Positions 14,801-26,213 of a stretch of DNA of 39,236 nt are shown in pieces. Below the pieces are notes generated by a model, which saw only the letters and a list, made by a program, of their open reading frames with translations, was not told where the DNA came from and ran no database searches. The position numbers and the translations under genes are program-made. Source of the stretch: Akkermansia sp. (GTDB taxonomy: Bacteria; Verrucomicrobiota; Verrucomicrobiia; Verrucomicrobiales; Akkermansiaceae); the NCBI GenBank assembly GCA_017399165.1, contig JAFQEF010000004.1, positions 1 to 39,236 on the forward strand, in the 5' to 3' direction. Numbering within the stretch: position 1 is the first letter of the stretch; each line of letters opens with the position of its first letter.

Positions 14801-16740
14801 TGAAAGCTCTTTACATTTTACCCCTTATCCCGTTGGCAGCAGCCGTGGCTACGGCTCAAATGCCCACTAACACCCCACAGAGCTTTGACCTGAGTGGCAA
14901 GTCTACCCAAGCGCAGTCGGGTGTACGCAATGACGACCCCAACAGCTTTGGCGAGACCCCGCCCCCGCAGCTCTTGGGTATGGAGCTCCCGCTGCTGGAT
15001 CCCTCCACAGATACCGTCTCTTACGGTGGTGGTAAGTTTGATGTAGGCAACAATGCCATGGTGCGCGAGCGTTTTGAAAAATACCTGAATCAAACGCCTG
15101 ATGATACGGAGGCCTCCCGCAAGTATCGCCGCTCTATCGAGAAACTCATTGACCTTACCCAAAAATACTCAAAGAATGCCGGCCCGGTGGGCAGCAAGGT
15201 TTTAGTCAAAATCGGCATGACACTGTACGATATCTCTGACTACCCCGGAGATGGTCAACAAGCCGGGGCTCTGGCCAGTGGTATGGTAAGTGCTTTGGAT
15301 GCCCAGCGCGCTAACCTGCGCCGTGATAAAGCCAACCAGAAGATTGATGACGATATTGAAAAACTCGTCAAGAAGACCAACTCTCTCACCAACCAAAACA
15401 CCCAGAAGGGCAGTGGTGGTGGCTCTATCGGCAATATTCAAGGTAAGTCGGGCTCCGGCGGTGGCGTGAGCCATACGGTGCGCATTGCCTTTAATACGCA
15501 AAAGATTGCAGAGCATAAAGCAAAGCAGGGGGCTAATGTTGCCGCCAGCGAGGCCTCCTTGCTCAAGGCCAAGATTCAGTACCAGGCACTGTTGCTCTCC
15601 ATGTTCTTGGAGCGCCGTTTCGACCACACGGTTATCGGCGCCCGTGTATACCGCCATCTTTTCCGGGATGGTGATACCACCCTCAACATGGAGAAAGACT
15701 CCGATGCGTACAAGATGTTCACCGGTATCTCCGGCATGCCGCCCACGGTAAACGCCTTGGACAGCGCCGCCGCCAATGCCCGCCGAGACATTGACCAGAG
15801 CATGGATGCCATCTCTAACCTCATTGCCCAAAATAAGCTCGGCGAGGCTACCAACCGCCTTATTACCGCCGTGGCTATCGGTGAGTTTATGCAGAGCGTG
15901 GCCGTGTTCCCCGCAGAGTCACGCCGCCGTGTTGCCGAGTATTGGAACCTGCGCAAAAATGCCATGGTTGCCCTCAATGCCCGAGACTATGGCGAGGTAG
16001 AGCGAATCTCCGGCCGCCTTAAAGAGCTGGATGTCGACTATAATGACTCGCTGCTCATGTCTTACACCGAGGCGAAAAAGACCCAGAGCGATGGCTACCT
16101 GCGTCAAGCCAGAAAAGCCCTGCAAGCCGGTAAGGAAGATGAAGCCATGGAGGCCATGGCCAACGCTGCCGTTGTGTGGCCCCGCAACCCCAATATCCAG
16201 GAGGCACGCAAGCAGGTGGAAAAGGTGGATGGCTTTGACAAGGAGAAAATGGAGTTTGCAGATCTGCTGAGTGCCAAACGATTCCGCGATATTTACAAAT
16301 CCCGCAATCGCCTCAAGGTGGTTGCCGCGTTAGATGAAACCATGGCGCAGCAGTATGAGGCTGTCATCCGCTATATCGAAACCATTGATAATTCCCTCAA
16401 GCAGTTCAAGGAAATTGCGGAGGAGCAGGGTACCATGGGTGCCGGTATGGCTTATGAAAAACTCGTGGAAATGCAGGCGGAGAATGATACCTCTGCGGAA
16501 GAGTTGTTCCGAGGTGAGCTGAAAAATGATAAGCCGTTCTCAGATGCCTTGCGAGACCTTAGGGATGCCGCCGGTGAGTTTACGGATGCCCTCATTACCG
16601 CCCAAAAGCATGAAAAGAGAGGTGAGTACGGCTCTGCCCTTGCTCTCTTCTACCGTGCTTTGGAGCTCAACCCCACCTCTACCATGGCAAAGGATGGTAT
16701 CAAGCGCGTGTCGGATGTTATCTTTAACGCCAAGTTCTGA
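14800..16740 (+). CDS. Secreted helical repeat protein of unknown function
   Basis: The protein has 646 residues and a signal peptide (MKALYILPLIPLAAAVATAQ). The mature part is almost all alpha-helical. A Gly/Ser-rich stretch lies near residues 205-225, and the last 200 residues contain TPR-like helices (DGYLRQARKALQAGKEDEAMEA; EKRGEYGSALALFYRALELN). Its ATG overlaps the stop of the preceding gene, so it is translated with the transporter operon. It may be a periplasmic scaffold or partner of that transporter, but nothing in the sequence proves this. No catalytic motif is seen. Confidence 0.75.
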   Translation: MKALYILPLIPLAAAVATAQMPTNTPQSFDLSGKSTQAQSGVRNDDPNSFGETPPPQLLGMELPLLDPSTDTVSYGGGKFDVGNNAMVRERFEKYLNQTPDDTEASRKYRRSIEKLIDLTQKYSKNAGPVGSKVLVKIGMTLYDISDYPGDGQQAGALASGMVSALDAQRANLRRDKANQKIDDDIEKLVKKTNSLTNQNTQKGSGGGSIGNIQGKSGSGGGVSHTVRIAFNTQKIAEHKAKQGANVAASEASLLKAKIQYQALLLSMFLERRFDHTVIGARVYRHLFRDGDTTLNMEKDSDAYKMFTGISGMPPTVNALDSAAANARRDIDQSMDAISNLIAQNKLGEATNRLITAVAIGEFMQSVAVFPAESRRRVAEYWNLRKNAMVALNARDYGEVERISGRLKELDVDYNDSLLMSYTEAKKTQSDGYLRQARKALQAGKEDEAMEAMANAAVVWPRNPNIQEARKQVEKVDGFDKEKMEFADLLSAKRFRDIYKSRNRLKVVAALDETMAQQYEAVIRYIETIDNSLKQFKEIAEEQGTMGAGMAYEKLVEMQAENDTSAEELFRGELKNDKPFSDALRDLRDAAGEFTDALITAQKHEKRGEYGSALALFYRALELNPTSTMAKDGIKRVSDVIFNAKF

Positions 16741-16810
16741 TTCCTGAGCATAGTTTGTGGTGGGCAGCTTCTTGCTTACTTTGTACATTGTGCGTTAACA
16801 TAGGGAGAAT

Positions 16811-17989
16811 ATGATAAAAAAACTCATTTTATCGGCAATGATACTCGTAGGTATTGGCGTAAGCTGCGTCAATACACCCAAAACCGCAGTCTACCCCCAC
16901 ACCCCGGCATTGAAGGCCCCGGCAATAACGCAGGCGGATTCTTTTGCCATACAAGCCTTCAGCACACTGGCGGCAGCTCAACAAGAGGATAACCTGGCCT
17001 TTTCTCCTGCCGGATTAGAGGCCGTTTTGCATTTGCTGCAACAAGGCGCACAAGGCAGCACTGCGGCAGAACTTGCTGCACTGCCACTTGGCAAAAAAGG
17101 AGTGTACTCTGCCATGCAACCGGCAGAGGCCTACGCCCTATTTGTTGCAGACGATTTGACGCTTACCCCCGGTGTACGCACCGAACTTGTGCAACGAATG
17201 CCCTTTGCCTCTGCTCCGGGCAAGGCATCCAAAGCCATCAATGAATGGGCCAAGAGACAAACCCACGGGCTTATCAGCAACGTGGTGGATGCCGTCAGCC
17301 CCGCTACCCGACTCTTTGCTGCCAGTGCCATTTACCTCAAAGAAAAATGGCTACACCCGTTTGACAAAGGTGAAACCGAATCATTCTACCGTTTCACCTG
17401 TAACAACGGCAGCACCACTTATGTGGACATGATGCAATGCACCGAAGCCTTTCGCTATGCCGAAGGCGAGGATTGGCAAGCCGTAGCTCTGCCCTATAAA
17501 ACAGAGGGACGTATCGGCGAGCCGGGCTACTTCATCGGCATATTGCCCAAAGGCAATGCGCACCAATTCGCGGCACAGCTTACCCCCAAAAAATACCAAA
17601 GCATACGCCGGGCTCTTGCCAGGGAAGACTGCACCCAAACACTCCTCGTTAAACTACCGAGATTCCGAATCGACACGGGGCGTATGCAGCTCAACGAGTT
17701 GTTACAAGTCTTAGGTGTAAAAAAAGCATTTACGAGAGAAGCAGATTTTCGAGGCTTTGCCAAAGAGCCTCTGTATTTGAACGACGTCTCCCAATATTGC
17801 ATTGTCATTAACGACGAAGAAGGTACGGAGGCTGCAGCCGTTACCATTGCCGACATAGATTCCTGGTGTCTGGAACCGGAACAGCCCCAAATAAAAGAAT
17901 TGATTTTTGACCGCCCCTTCCTCTGGATTATCGGCGATTTAACCACCCCGGCACCACCCTACTTTATGGGTATTACAGCAAAACCATGA
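16811..17989 (+). CDS. Serpin, predicted lipoprotein
   Basis: The protein has 392 residues. The signal sequence ends in a lipobox (GVSC near residue 20), so the protein is probably lipid-anchored. The serpin fold is complete, from the N-terminal FAIQAFSTLAAAQQEDNLAFSPAG through AASAIYLKEKW to the C-terminal FDRPFLWII and PYFMGI. The hinge EEGTEAAAVT (residues about 336-345) has the small residues needed for loop insertion, so it should inhibit proteases. Counting 15 residues from P15 glycine gives Trp352 as P1, followed by Cys353. A good Shine-Dalgarno sequence (AGGGAG) precedes the ATG. It is separate from the four-serpin array at 29332-33966 but closely similar in sequence. Confidence 0.93.
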   Translation: MIKKLILSAMILVGIGVSCVNTPKTAVYPHTPALKAPAITQADSFAIQAFSTLAAAQQEDNLAFSPAGLEAVLHLLQQGAQGSTAAELAALPLGKKGVYSAMQPAEAYALFVADDLTLTPGVRTELVQRMPFASAPGKASKAINEWAKRQTHGLISNVVDAVSPATRLFAASAIYLKEKWLHPFDKGETESFYRFTCNNGSTTYVDMMQCTEAFRYAEGEDWQAVALPYKTEGRIGEPGYFIGILPKGNAHQFAAQLTPKKYQSIRRALAREDCTQTLLVKLPRFRIDTGRMQLNELLQVLGVKKAFTREADFRGFAKEPLYLNDVSQYCIVINDEEGTEAAAVTIADIDSWCLEPEQPQIKELIFDRPFLWIIGDLTTPAPPYFMGITAKP

Positions 17990-18045
17990 AAAAAACAGCA
18001 CCACTTCTGCTCCTTAGTCTTGCCCCCGTTTTAATTATCAATTAG
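17986..18045 (+). pseudogene. Signal-peptide-like remnant of a truncated gene
   Basis: A 19-codon frame (MKKTAPLLLLSLAPVLIIN) overlaps the serpin stop by ATGA and ends in TAG. It looks exactly like the start of a secreted protein. The same ATGA coupling joins two serpins at 30474-30477, so this may be what is left of a second exported gene. A genuine small hydrophobic peptide is possible. Confidence 0.4.
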
Positions 18046-18056
18046 TCGTTGTTGTT

Positions 18057-18920
18057 TTGCGTACTCGTTTTGCTCCATCGCCCAGTGGCCCTCTGCATGT
18101 GGGGCATTTGCTGGCCGCCATACAAGCCCGTCGCTTGGCAGATGCCAATGGCGGTGAGTGCCTGTTGCGTATTGAGGATATAGATACCACGCGCACCCGT
18201 AGTCAGGAGTGGGTGGATTTAATGCATGAAGACCTCGCGTGGCTGGGGCTGCATTTTGATGGCGAGGTTATGGTGCAAAGCAAGCGTTTTGATGTGTACG
18301 CCCGTGCGCTGGAGCAGCTCAAAGCCATGGGCCTGCTTTACCCATGTTTTTGCACGCGGGCAGAGATTAAAGCGCAAATTGCGGAGATGGGGCGCGCGCC
18401 GCACTCCACCTTGGGGTATCAATACCCCGGCACCTGCCGTCATATATCTGCGGATGAAGCTGCTGCACGCATAGCCCGTGGGGATGCCCACGCTTGGCGC
18501 TTGGATATGCGGCGTGTGCAAGATCTGATAGGCACCCCGCTGTGGGCGGATATGCACCGCGGTGTGCAGCGTTGTGTGCCTACTGCCTACGGGGATGTTG
18601 TGCTTGCCCGCAAAGACATACCTGCCAGTTATCACCTTGCCGTGGTTATAGATGATGCGGCCCAAGGCGTTACGCATGTTACACGAGGGGAAGATTTGTT
18701 TGATGCCACCCACATTCACCGTGCTTTACAGGCTGTTTTGGCTCTGCCCGTGCCCACCTATTGCCACCACGGTCTCTTAAAAGACAACACCGGCAAACGC
18801 CTCGCCAAGCGAGATGGCGCGCGCGCCCTAGCCTCCCTGCGTGCAGCGGGCTTGTCCCCTCAAGCCGTGTATGACTCCCTGCACGCAGCTCTCCTCAACG
18901 GCGGTATATGGTCGGTGTAA
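18057..18920 (+). CDS. gluQ: Glutamyl-Q tRNA(Asp) synthetase
   Basis: The 287-residue GluRS paralogue lacks the anticodon-binding domain. It activates glutamate and transfers it to queuosine of tRNA(Asp). The N-terminus has FAPSPSGPLHVGHL (HIGH-type motif), then RIEDIDTTR. Zinc-site cysteines lie in CFCTRAEI and YPGTCRH, and the KMSKS-like motif is KRLAKRD near the C-terminus. The start codon is TTG at 18057 (MRTRFAPS), the only start that gives the normal family N-terminus. The length fits the family. The 3' end is 4 bp from the convergent hydrolase stop. Confidence 0.92.
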   Translation: MRTRFAPSPSGPLHVGHLLAAIQARRLADANGGECLLRIEDIDTTRTRSQEWVDLMHEDLAWLGLHFDGEVMVQSKRFDVYARALEQLKAMGLLYPCFCTRAEIKAQIAEMGRAPHSTLGYQYPGTCRHISADEAAARIARGDAHAWRLDMRRVQDLIGTPLWADMHRGVQRCVPTAYGDVVLARKDIPASYHLAVVIDDAAQGVTHVTRGEDLFDATHIHRALQAVLALPVPTYCHHGLLKDNTGKRLAKRDGARALASLRAAGLSPQAVYDSLHAALLNGGIWSV

Positions 18921-18924
18921 GCCG

Positions 18925-20973
18925 TTAATACTTAAACGCGTGTTCTTCTTTGTAAGTGCCCTCGGTAGCGGGGGCGTATGCTTTGTTGGTCCAGCTCAGG
19001 TTATAAACTTTGCCGGTATTGCCATCTGCCGTAATACGGATTCCGTTGGTACCATTGGCCGCAGTGGCGGGTAGCCCTTGGCCTATCAACATGTCATTGA
19101 ACCACACATAGTACCCGCTGGGCACATTATTTGTTTCATCTCCGGGGTGCCAAACAATACGCAGCTCATTGCGGGGGGAGGAGTTTTTGTTGCAATAGAG
19201 CACCATATCGCCCCACATTATGCAGCCCTCGCTCAGGTTCAGCATGCCACTGTTGGTGCCGTCTGCCACCTCTATGCGCAGGGCTTTATCGTTCTCCTGC
19301 CAGCCTCCGGTGCCTCCGTTACCGAAAGTTGCCCGTATATTGACAGAATAACCGCCGCCCTCGGTGAACTCTCCCTTGGCTACAAATTTTTTACTACCGC
19401 TTTCCAGGTTAAAGAACTTCTTGTCATCTCGGGTGGCCCAGCGTTCGCCCTCGCCTTCGGATCGGGGCAAGCCTGCCGTGCGGCCACCTATACCCAAGGC
19501 TTTAGCAAGATTACCGGCAATAATGAGTGAGCCCTGTTCATTGGGGTGCAGGCCATCTCTGCCCGCTCGGTTAGACATGGAGTCCGGCCAGCTGTATGGC
19601 ACTGCATGTGTGTAGTCTACCATGCCCTTGTTAATATCCACAAACTCTGTATTGCAGCCGAATTTTTTGCGATACTGCACGGTCCAGCTTCGCAGCAAGC
19701 CATTGTATTGTTTTACCGTTAAGTGGCGCTCCGGTTGATTGTTGTTATGGTGGCTGCCCCAGCAGGGTACAGACATAATGTAGAGTTTATCAGTACTTTC
19801 GCTCAAAACATGATTGGCAATTTGCCCCATGTTGCCCCAGTTGTCATTAGCTTTACGGGTGTATCTCCCCTTGTTGCAGCTTACTGTGCCCCCGAGCATG
19901 TTCTGCATTTTGGTGCAAAAGTTCTCCTCCGTGTACCCGCCGTCGGAGAGCAGGTCATTGGTGCCCATCATGCATACCCATGTGTCGCAATTGTAGGTGG
20001 CTGCCGAGCTCTCTGTGGAATGTCCCCCGTAGTTCACACCCGTCATCCCCTCGTTAGAGCCGCAAATAATGTTGTGTGTGCGCCCGGAGGATTGCGCCAA
20101 GTGCACATTCGGAAAATCCACCCCGCCGTAGCTTTCCCCCGCATCACTGGTGGTCAACTTGGTATAGCCGGGGGTGTAGCCCTCCCTCGGCCCCACAATA
20201 TCTGCTTCAATTCCGTTGTCTACCAATATCTTGAAGAGCTGCCAGCGCCATGTCTGGTCGTTGACTCCGTGGGTGATGCTGTCCCCCATGAACATGACTC
20301 GCCCCAGTGTGCTGCCGTCCTCTCGCTTGCTTTCAAACGGTTGCGTGTAGTCCTTGGGTGGCTCGTAGCCCTCGGTATCCAGGGTTGACCTTGTGTCTAT
20401 GGTCAACGCCGTCACATAATTTAAGTTTACCTTGTAGCCATTGGTGTTTTGTATTTTGGCAGATTTAAGCCCCTCTGCTCGCAGCACCTCGTGGTCTGAC
20501 CCGGTGGCGGATTCCGCTGTTACCCTCACCCCGTTGCTTTGGCTGTTCGTAAGCTTTAAGGTTACAACGCCCTCCACAGCGTAGCGTTGCAGTGTGGCGT
20601 AGTCAATTTTTTGTTGAGGTTGCCATACATTGCCCATCCAATAAAAACAGAGCTCGGGTTCTCTTTCACCCGTTGGTTTTTCGGTATTTGCCATGTCTGC
20701 CATCCCGTAGGCTACCACATTAGTTTGCCACAGCATCAAGGGGTTGCCGCTCTTGTAGTCATTAGAGTTTACATAGCTGTGTAAAGAGTTCAGGTTCACT
20801 TTCACCGTTACGCTCGTCTCGGCTCCGGACTCCACTTTAAAACTGCCCTTACCATCATATATCACCTTGTTCTCCGTGTCGCACTGTGGCTGCGCCAAAT
20901 CTGTATACGTGGCTGCATTTGCCACTTGCATGGCCATTGTCAATATCGCCAAAACTTTACCTGTTAATTTCAT
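18925..20973 (-). CDS. Secreted SGNH/GDSL hydrolase with flanking beta domains
   Basis: The protein has 682 residues from ATG 20973, where a signal peptide starts (MKLTGKVLAILTMAMQVANA). The hydrolase domain has GDSITHG with the nucleophile serine near residue 232, a glycine block GGHSTES, GTND near 336 and DGLHP with the catalytic Asp/His near 472. Before it lies a beta-rich region of about 200 residues, and after it a jelly-roll-like C-terminal domain of about 170 residues that may bind carbohydrate. Such enzymes often remove acetyl groups from glycans. It would act outside the cytoplasm on host or dietary glycans, but the substrate is an inference. Confidence 0.85.
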   Translation of the reverse strand: MKLTGKVLAILTMAMQVANAATYTDLAQPQCDTENKVIYDGKGSFKVESGAETSVTVKVNLNSLHSYVNSNDYKSGNPLMLWQTNVVAYGMADMANTEKPTGEREPELCFYWMGNVWQPQQKIDYATLQRYAVEGVVTLKLTNSQSNGVRVTAESATGSDHEVLRAEGLKSAKIQNTNGYKVNLNYVTALTIDTRSTLDTEGYEPPKDYTQPFESKREDGSTLGRVMFMGDSITHGVNDQTWRWQLFKILVDNGIEADIVGPREGYTPGYTKLTTSDAGESYGGVDFPNVHLAQSSGRTHNIICGSNEGMTGVNYGGHSTESSAATYNCDTWVCMMGTNDLLSDGGYTEENFCTKMQNMLGGTVSCNKGRYTRKANDNWGNMGQIANHVLSESTDKLYIMSVPCWGSHHNNNQPERHLTVKQYNGLLRSWTVQYRKKFGCNTEFVDINKGMVDYTHAVPYSWPDSMSNRAGRDGLHPNEQGSLIIAGNLAKALGIGGRTAGLPRSEGEGERWATRDDKKFFNLESGSKKFVAKGEFTEGGGYSVNIRATFGNGGTGGWQENDKALRIEVADGTNSGMLNLSEGCIMWGDMVLYCNKNSSPRNELRIVWHPGDETNNVPSGYYVWFNDMLIGQGLPATAANGTNGIRITADGNTGKVYNLSWTNKAYAPATEGTYKEEHAFKY

Positions 20974-21026
20974 GCTTGTCTCTATTGTTGGTTGTTGATG
21001 ATACCCTACCAATCGGCTATGCTTTC

Positions 21027-21054
21027 ATTCTATCAAATATCTCACTCGTTGCAA
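21027..21054 (-). promoter_or_regulatory. Promoter of the SGNH hydrolase gene
   Basis: Minus-strand TTGCAA (21049-21054), a 16-nt spacer and TAGAAT (21027-21032). The leader is about 45-50 nt, A/C-rich, with no Shine-Dalgarno sequence. Confidence 0.6.
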
Positions 21055-21102
21055 GTACTAAATCCGCTTTCTCCCGCCAAATACTCAAAATGAACATTTG
21101 TA

Positions 21103-21131
21103 TTGACTCTGCCATGTGGATTTGCTACTCT
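21103..21131 (+). promoter_or_regulatory. Promoter of the thioredoxin-like gene
   Basis: TTGACT (21103-21108), a 17-nt spacer and TACTCT (21126-21131). The -10 box ends 9 nt before ATG 21141. Confidence 0.6.
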
Positions 21132-21140
21132 CATGAGCGT

Positions 21141-21629
21141 ATGAAGATACTCGGATTTTTATCTGTTCTGTCGGGGGCTCTTACCCTTTTGACTCAACCG
21201 GTTTGGGCTGCGCCTGCTGCATCTGTTTCTGAGGCTATTGAACAGACCGATTTTGTGACGGACCACAAGCCTAATGTGGCCGCTAAGCATTATATGTATA
21301 TCTACTCCGCCTCTTGGTGTACTCCTTGCCGTGCCGTCATGCCCAAAATCGTCGCCGCATATCCGGAGATGATGACCAACCGTGAGCTGGAGATCATCCT
21401 CGTCTCTTGCGATGAAACGCCGGAAGAAGCAAAGAAATACCTGGCTCATTACCATGCCCCCTTTGCTGCCGTCATGTATGACTCCCCTGCGGCTCACAAG
21501 CTCCCGGGCTGTGCTCATGATATTCGCTCCATCCCTACCATGATTATCGTTAACGCCCGCGGGGAGGAGCTCTTCCGTGGTTCCGGCCGCCTCTTTGCCA
21601 ACTGGCGTCAATATATTTCTCAAAAATAA
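21141..21629 (+). CDS. Exported thioredoxin-family protein
   Basis: The protein has 162 residues. A signal peptide covers about residues 1-23 (MKILGFLSVLSGALTLL..VWA). The thioredoxin fold has the active site SASWCTPCRAVMPKI near residues 56-70, a CXXC of the TlpA/reducing type, and the cis-proline loop SIPTMIIVNARGEEL. It is expected to reduce or isomerise disulfides in the periplasm. I start at ATG 21141 rather than upstream in-frame codons because the promoter lies between them. A GC-rich hairpin without a T-run follows at 21665-21684. It is divergent from the SGNH hydrolase. Confidence 0.88.
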   Translation: MKILGFLSVLSGALTLLTQPVWAAPAASVSEAIEQTDFVTDHKPNVAAKHYMYIYSASWCTPCRAVMPKIVAAYPEMMTNRELEIILVSCDETPEEAKKYLAHYHAPFAAVMYDSPAAHKLPGCAHDIRSIPTMIIVNARGEELFRGSGRLFANWRQYISQK

Positions 21630-21664
21630 TCCGTAGTCTTTTTTGATGTCGTTTTGTTCCTTTT

Positions 21665-21684
21665 CAAGGGCCGTTTGGCCCTTG
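21665..21684 (+). terminator. Stem-loop after the thioredoxin-like gene
   Basis: CAAGGGCC, loop GTTT, GGCCCTTG. This is a perfect 8-bp stem 36 nt after the stop, but it has no T-run, so intrinsic termination is uncertain. Confidence 0.4.
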
Positions 21685-21740
21685 GCGGAACGAATAGATT
21701 GTCAAAAACTCCAGTCAGATAAGTTGGTAGTTGTGGGGAG

Positions 21741-21780
21741 AATACTATCGGAGTGTTGGACTTTAGTCCAACATTTATTA
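21741..21780 (-). repeat. REP-like palindromic element, copy 1
   Basis: This contains the near-palindrome GTTGGACTTTAGTCCAAC (21755-21772) with CTATCGGAG on its left. Its reverse complement matches the element at 29264-29300 over most of its length, including TAAATGTTGGACT and CTCCGATAG. Confidence 0.7.
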
Positions 21781-21789
21781 TAAAGGCAT

Positions 21790-21832
21790 GCCACCAATAA
21801 AAAGTGGGACTTAAGTCCCACCCTACGATATA
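21790..21832 (+). repeat. REP-like palindromic element, copy 2 (inverted relative to copy 1)
   Basis: The perfect 18-bp palindrome GTGGGACTTAAGTCCCAC (21804-21821) is followed by CCTACGATA. It faces copy 1, like a bacterial REP doublet. The rest of the 21685-21875 gap shows no gene. Confidence 0.7.
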
Positions 21833-21875
21833 AACAAATTGCCATTTGACTAATTGTTCCCACGCGTATTTCTAA

Positions 21876-21909
21876 AAAAACATCAGCGGGGGCTTTAGGC
21901 CCCCGCTGA
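21876..21909 (-). terminator. Terminator of the dnaK-groS-groL cluster
   Basis: An 11-bp GC-rich stem TCAGCGGGGGC/GCCCCCGCTGA (21883-21893, 21899-21909) is followed on the minus strand by TGTTTTTTT. It lies 43 nt past the groL stop. Confidence 0.9.
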
Positions 21910-21952
21910 GCGGGTAGTTGGGGTGTTATGAGTGAATGGGATAGGGGGCAGA

Positions 21953-23620
<1,668 letters not shown>

Positions 23621-23644
23621 TTACGATTTACAATGTAGGGGGAA

Positions 23645-23929
23645 TTAATCAATGATGGCGAGGATGTCGCTCTCGTTGAGGATGACGTAGGTGGTGCCGT
23701 TGACGGTTACCTCTGTGCCGCCGTATTTGGCGATGAGTACCTTATCATTAACGGCAACGTTGAAGGGGATCTCCTTGCCGTCTTTGTCACGGCCGCCGGT
23801 GCCGAGGGCGCGTACGATGGCCTCTTGGGGTTTCTCCTTGGCGCTGTCCGGCAGGAAAAGGCCGCCTGCGGTTTTGGTCTCAGCTTCTACTCGCTCTACG
23901 AGTACACGTGCTCCGATGGGCTTAATCAT
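23645..23929 (-). CDS. groS: 10-kDa co-chaperonin GroES
   Basis: The 94-residue GroES cap starts IKPIGARVLVERVEAE, has the mobile loop with TAGGLFLPDSAKEKPQEAIV, a glycine-containing roof segment (GTGGRDKDGKEIPFNV) and ends VILNESDILAIID. It sits 39 nt upstream of groL and 95 nt downstream of dnaK. An imperfect hairpin after dnaK and an own promoter with its -10 box 10 nt from the ATG suggest that groS-groL is also transcribed separately. No CIRCE element was found. Confidence 0.98.
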   Translation of the reverse strand: MIKPIGARVLVERVEAETKTAGGLFLPDSAKEKPQEAIVRALGTGGRDKDGKEIPFNVAVNDKVLIAKYGGTEVTVNGTTYVILNESDILAIID

Positions 23930-23939
23930 GGTATTTTGT

Positions 23940-23969
23940 ATTCTATTTAGTTTGTTAAAAATGGTTCAA
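23940..23969 (-). promoter_or_regulatory. Promoter of groS-groL
   Basis: Minus-strand TTGAAC (23964-23969), an 18-nt spacer and TAGAAT (23940-23945). The -10 box ends 10 nt before ATG 23929. Confidence 0.65.
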
Positions 23970-23977
23970 TGGGGGGA

Positions 23978-24012
23978 GGGTTCGACTCCTCAAGGCGAGG
24001 GGAGCCGAACCC
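23978..24012 (-). terminator. Imperfect hairpin between dnaK and groS
   Basis: GGGTTCG.CTCC and GGAG.CGAACCC pair around a small loop, shortly after the dnaK stop. There is no T-run, so it may only attenuate read-through or protect the mRNA end. Confidence 0.5.
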
Positions 24013-24024
24013 CTTAAGGTGTCA

Positions 24025-25959
<1,935 letters not shown>

Positions 25960-26018
25960 CTATTGTTTGTTGTTAAATCTTGCTGCGGCGTGTGTGCCGC
26001 GTGTACACTTTTATATGT

Positions 26019-26034
26019 AGCAAATTCCATGCCA
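26019..26034 (-). promoter_or_regulatory. Sigma-54-type promoter (-24/-12) of dnaK
   Basis: The minus strand reads TGGCATGGAATTTGCT. It matches the sigma-54 consensus TGGCAYRNNNNTTGCW at every defined position, with GG and GC separated by 10 nt. Transcription would start near 26008, giving a 60-nt leader. No equally good sigma-70 promoter is seen; TATAAA nearby lacks a well-spaced -35. Confidence 0.6.
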
Positions 26035-26132
26035 AAAATTTTTAAAATGGTATTTGCGTCTTTTAATTCTCTTATTGTCAAATATATATAAAATTAATAA
26101 AATTTTAGTGCGTTTTCTTGTTGTGGGGTAAT

Positions 26133-26195
26133 GTGCGACAAAATGCCCCATTTAGACAAAATGTCGCACTTGTTTATTTGCGACAAATTGTCGCA
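26133..26195. promoter_or_regulatory. Palindromic repeat array upstream of dnaK
   Basis: There are three related palindromes with consensus GCGACAAAWTGTCGC. Copy 1 at 26135-26149 has a degenerate right half, copy 2 at 26154-26167 a degenerate left half, and copy 3 (TGCGACAAATTGTCGCA, 26179-26195) is perfect. Centres lie about 110, 128 and 155 bp upstream of the -24 element, the normal place for enhancer-binding-protein sites of sigma-54 promoters. Confidence 0.6.
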
Positions 26196-26213
26196 TCTAT
26201 TCCCTGCGTATAT

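Noticed and set aside
23978..23991. GGGTTCGACTCCTC resembling a tRNA T-arm
   Set aside because: No acceptor, D or anticodon arms and no CCA end surround it; it is one arm of the hairpin after dnaK.
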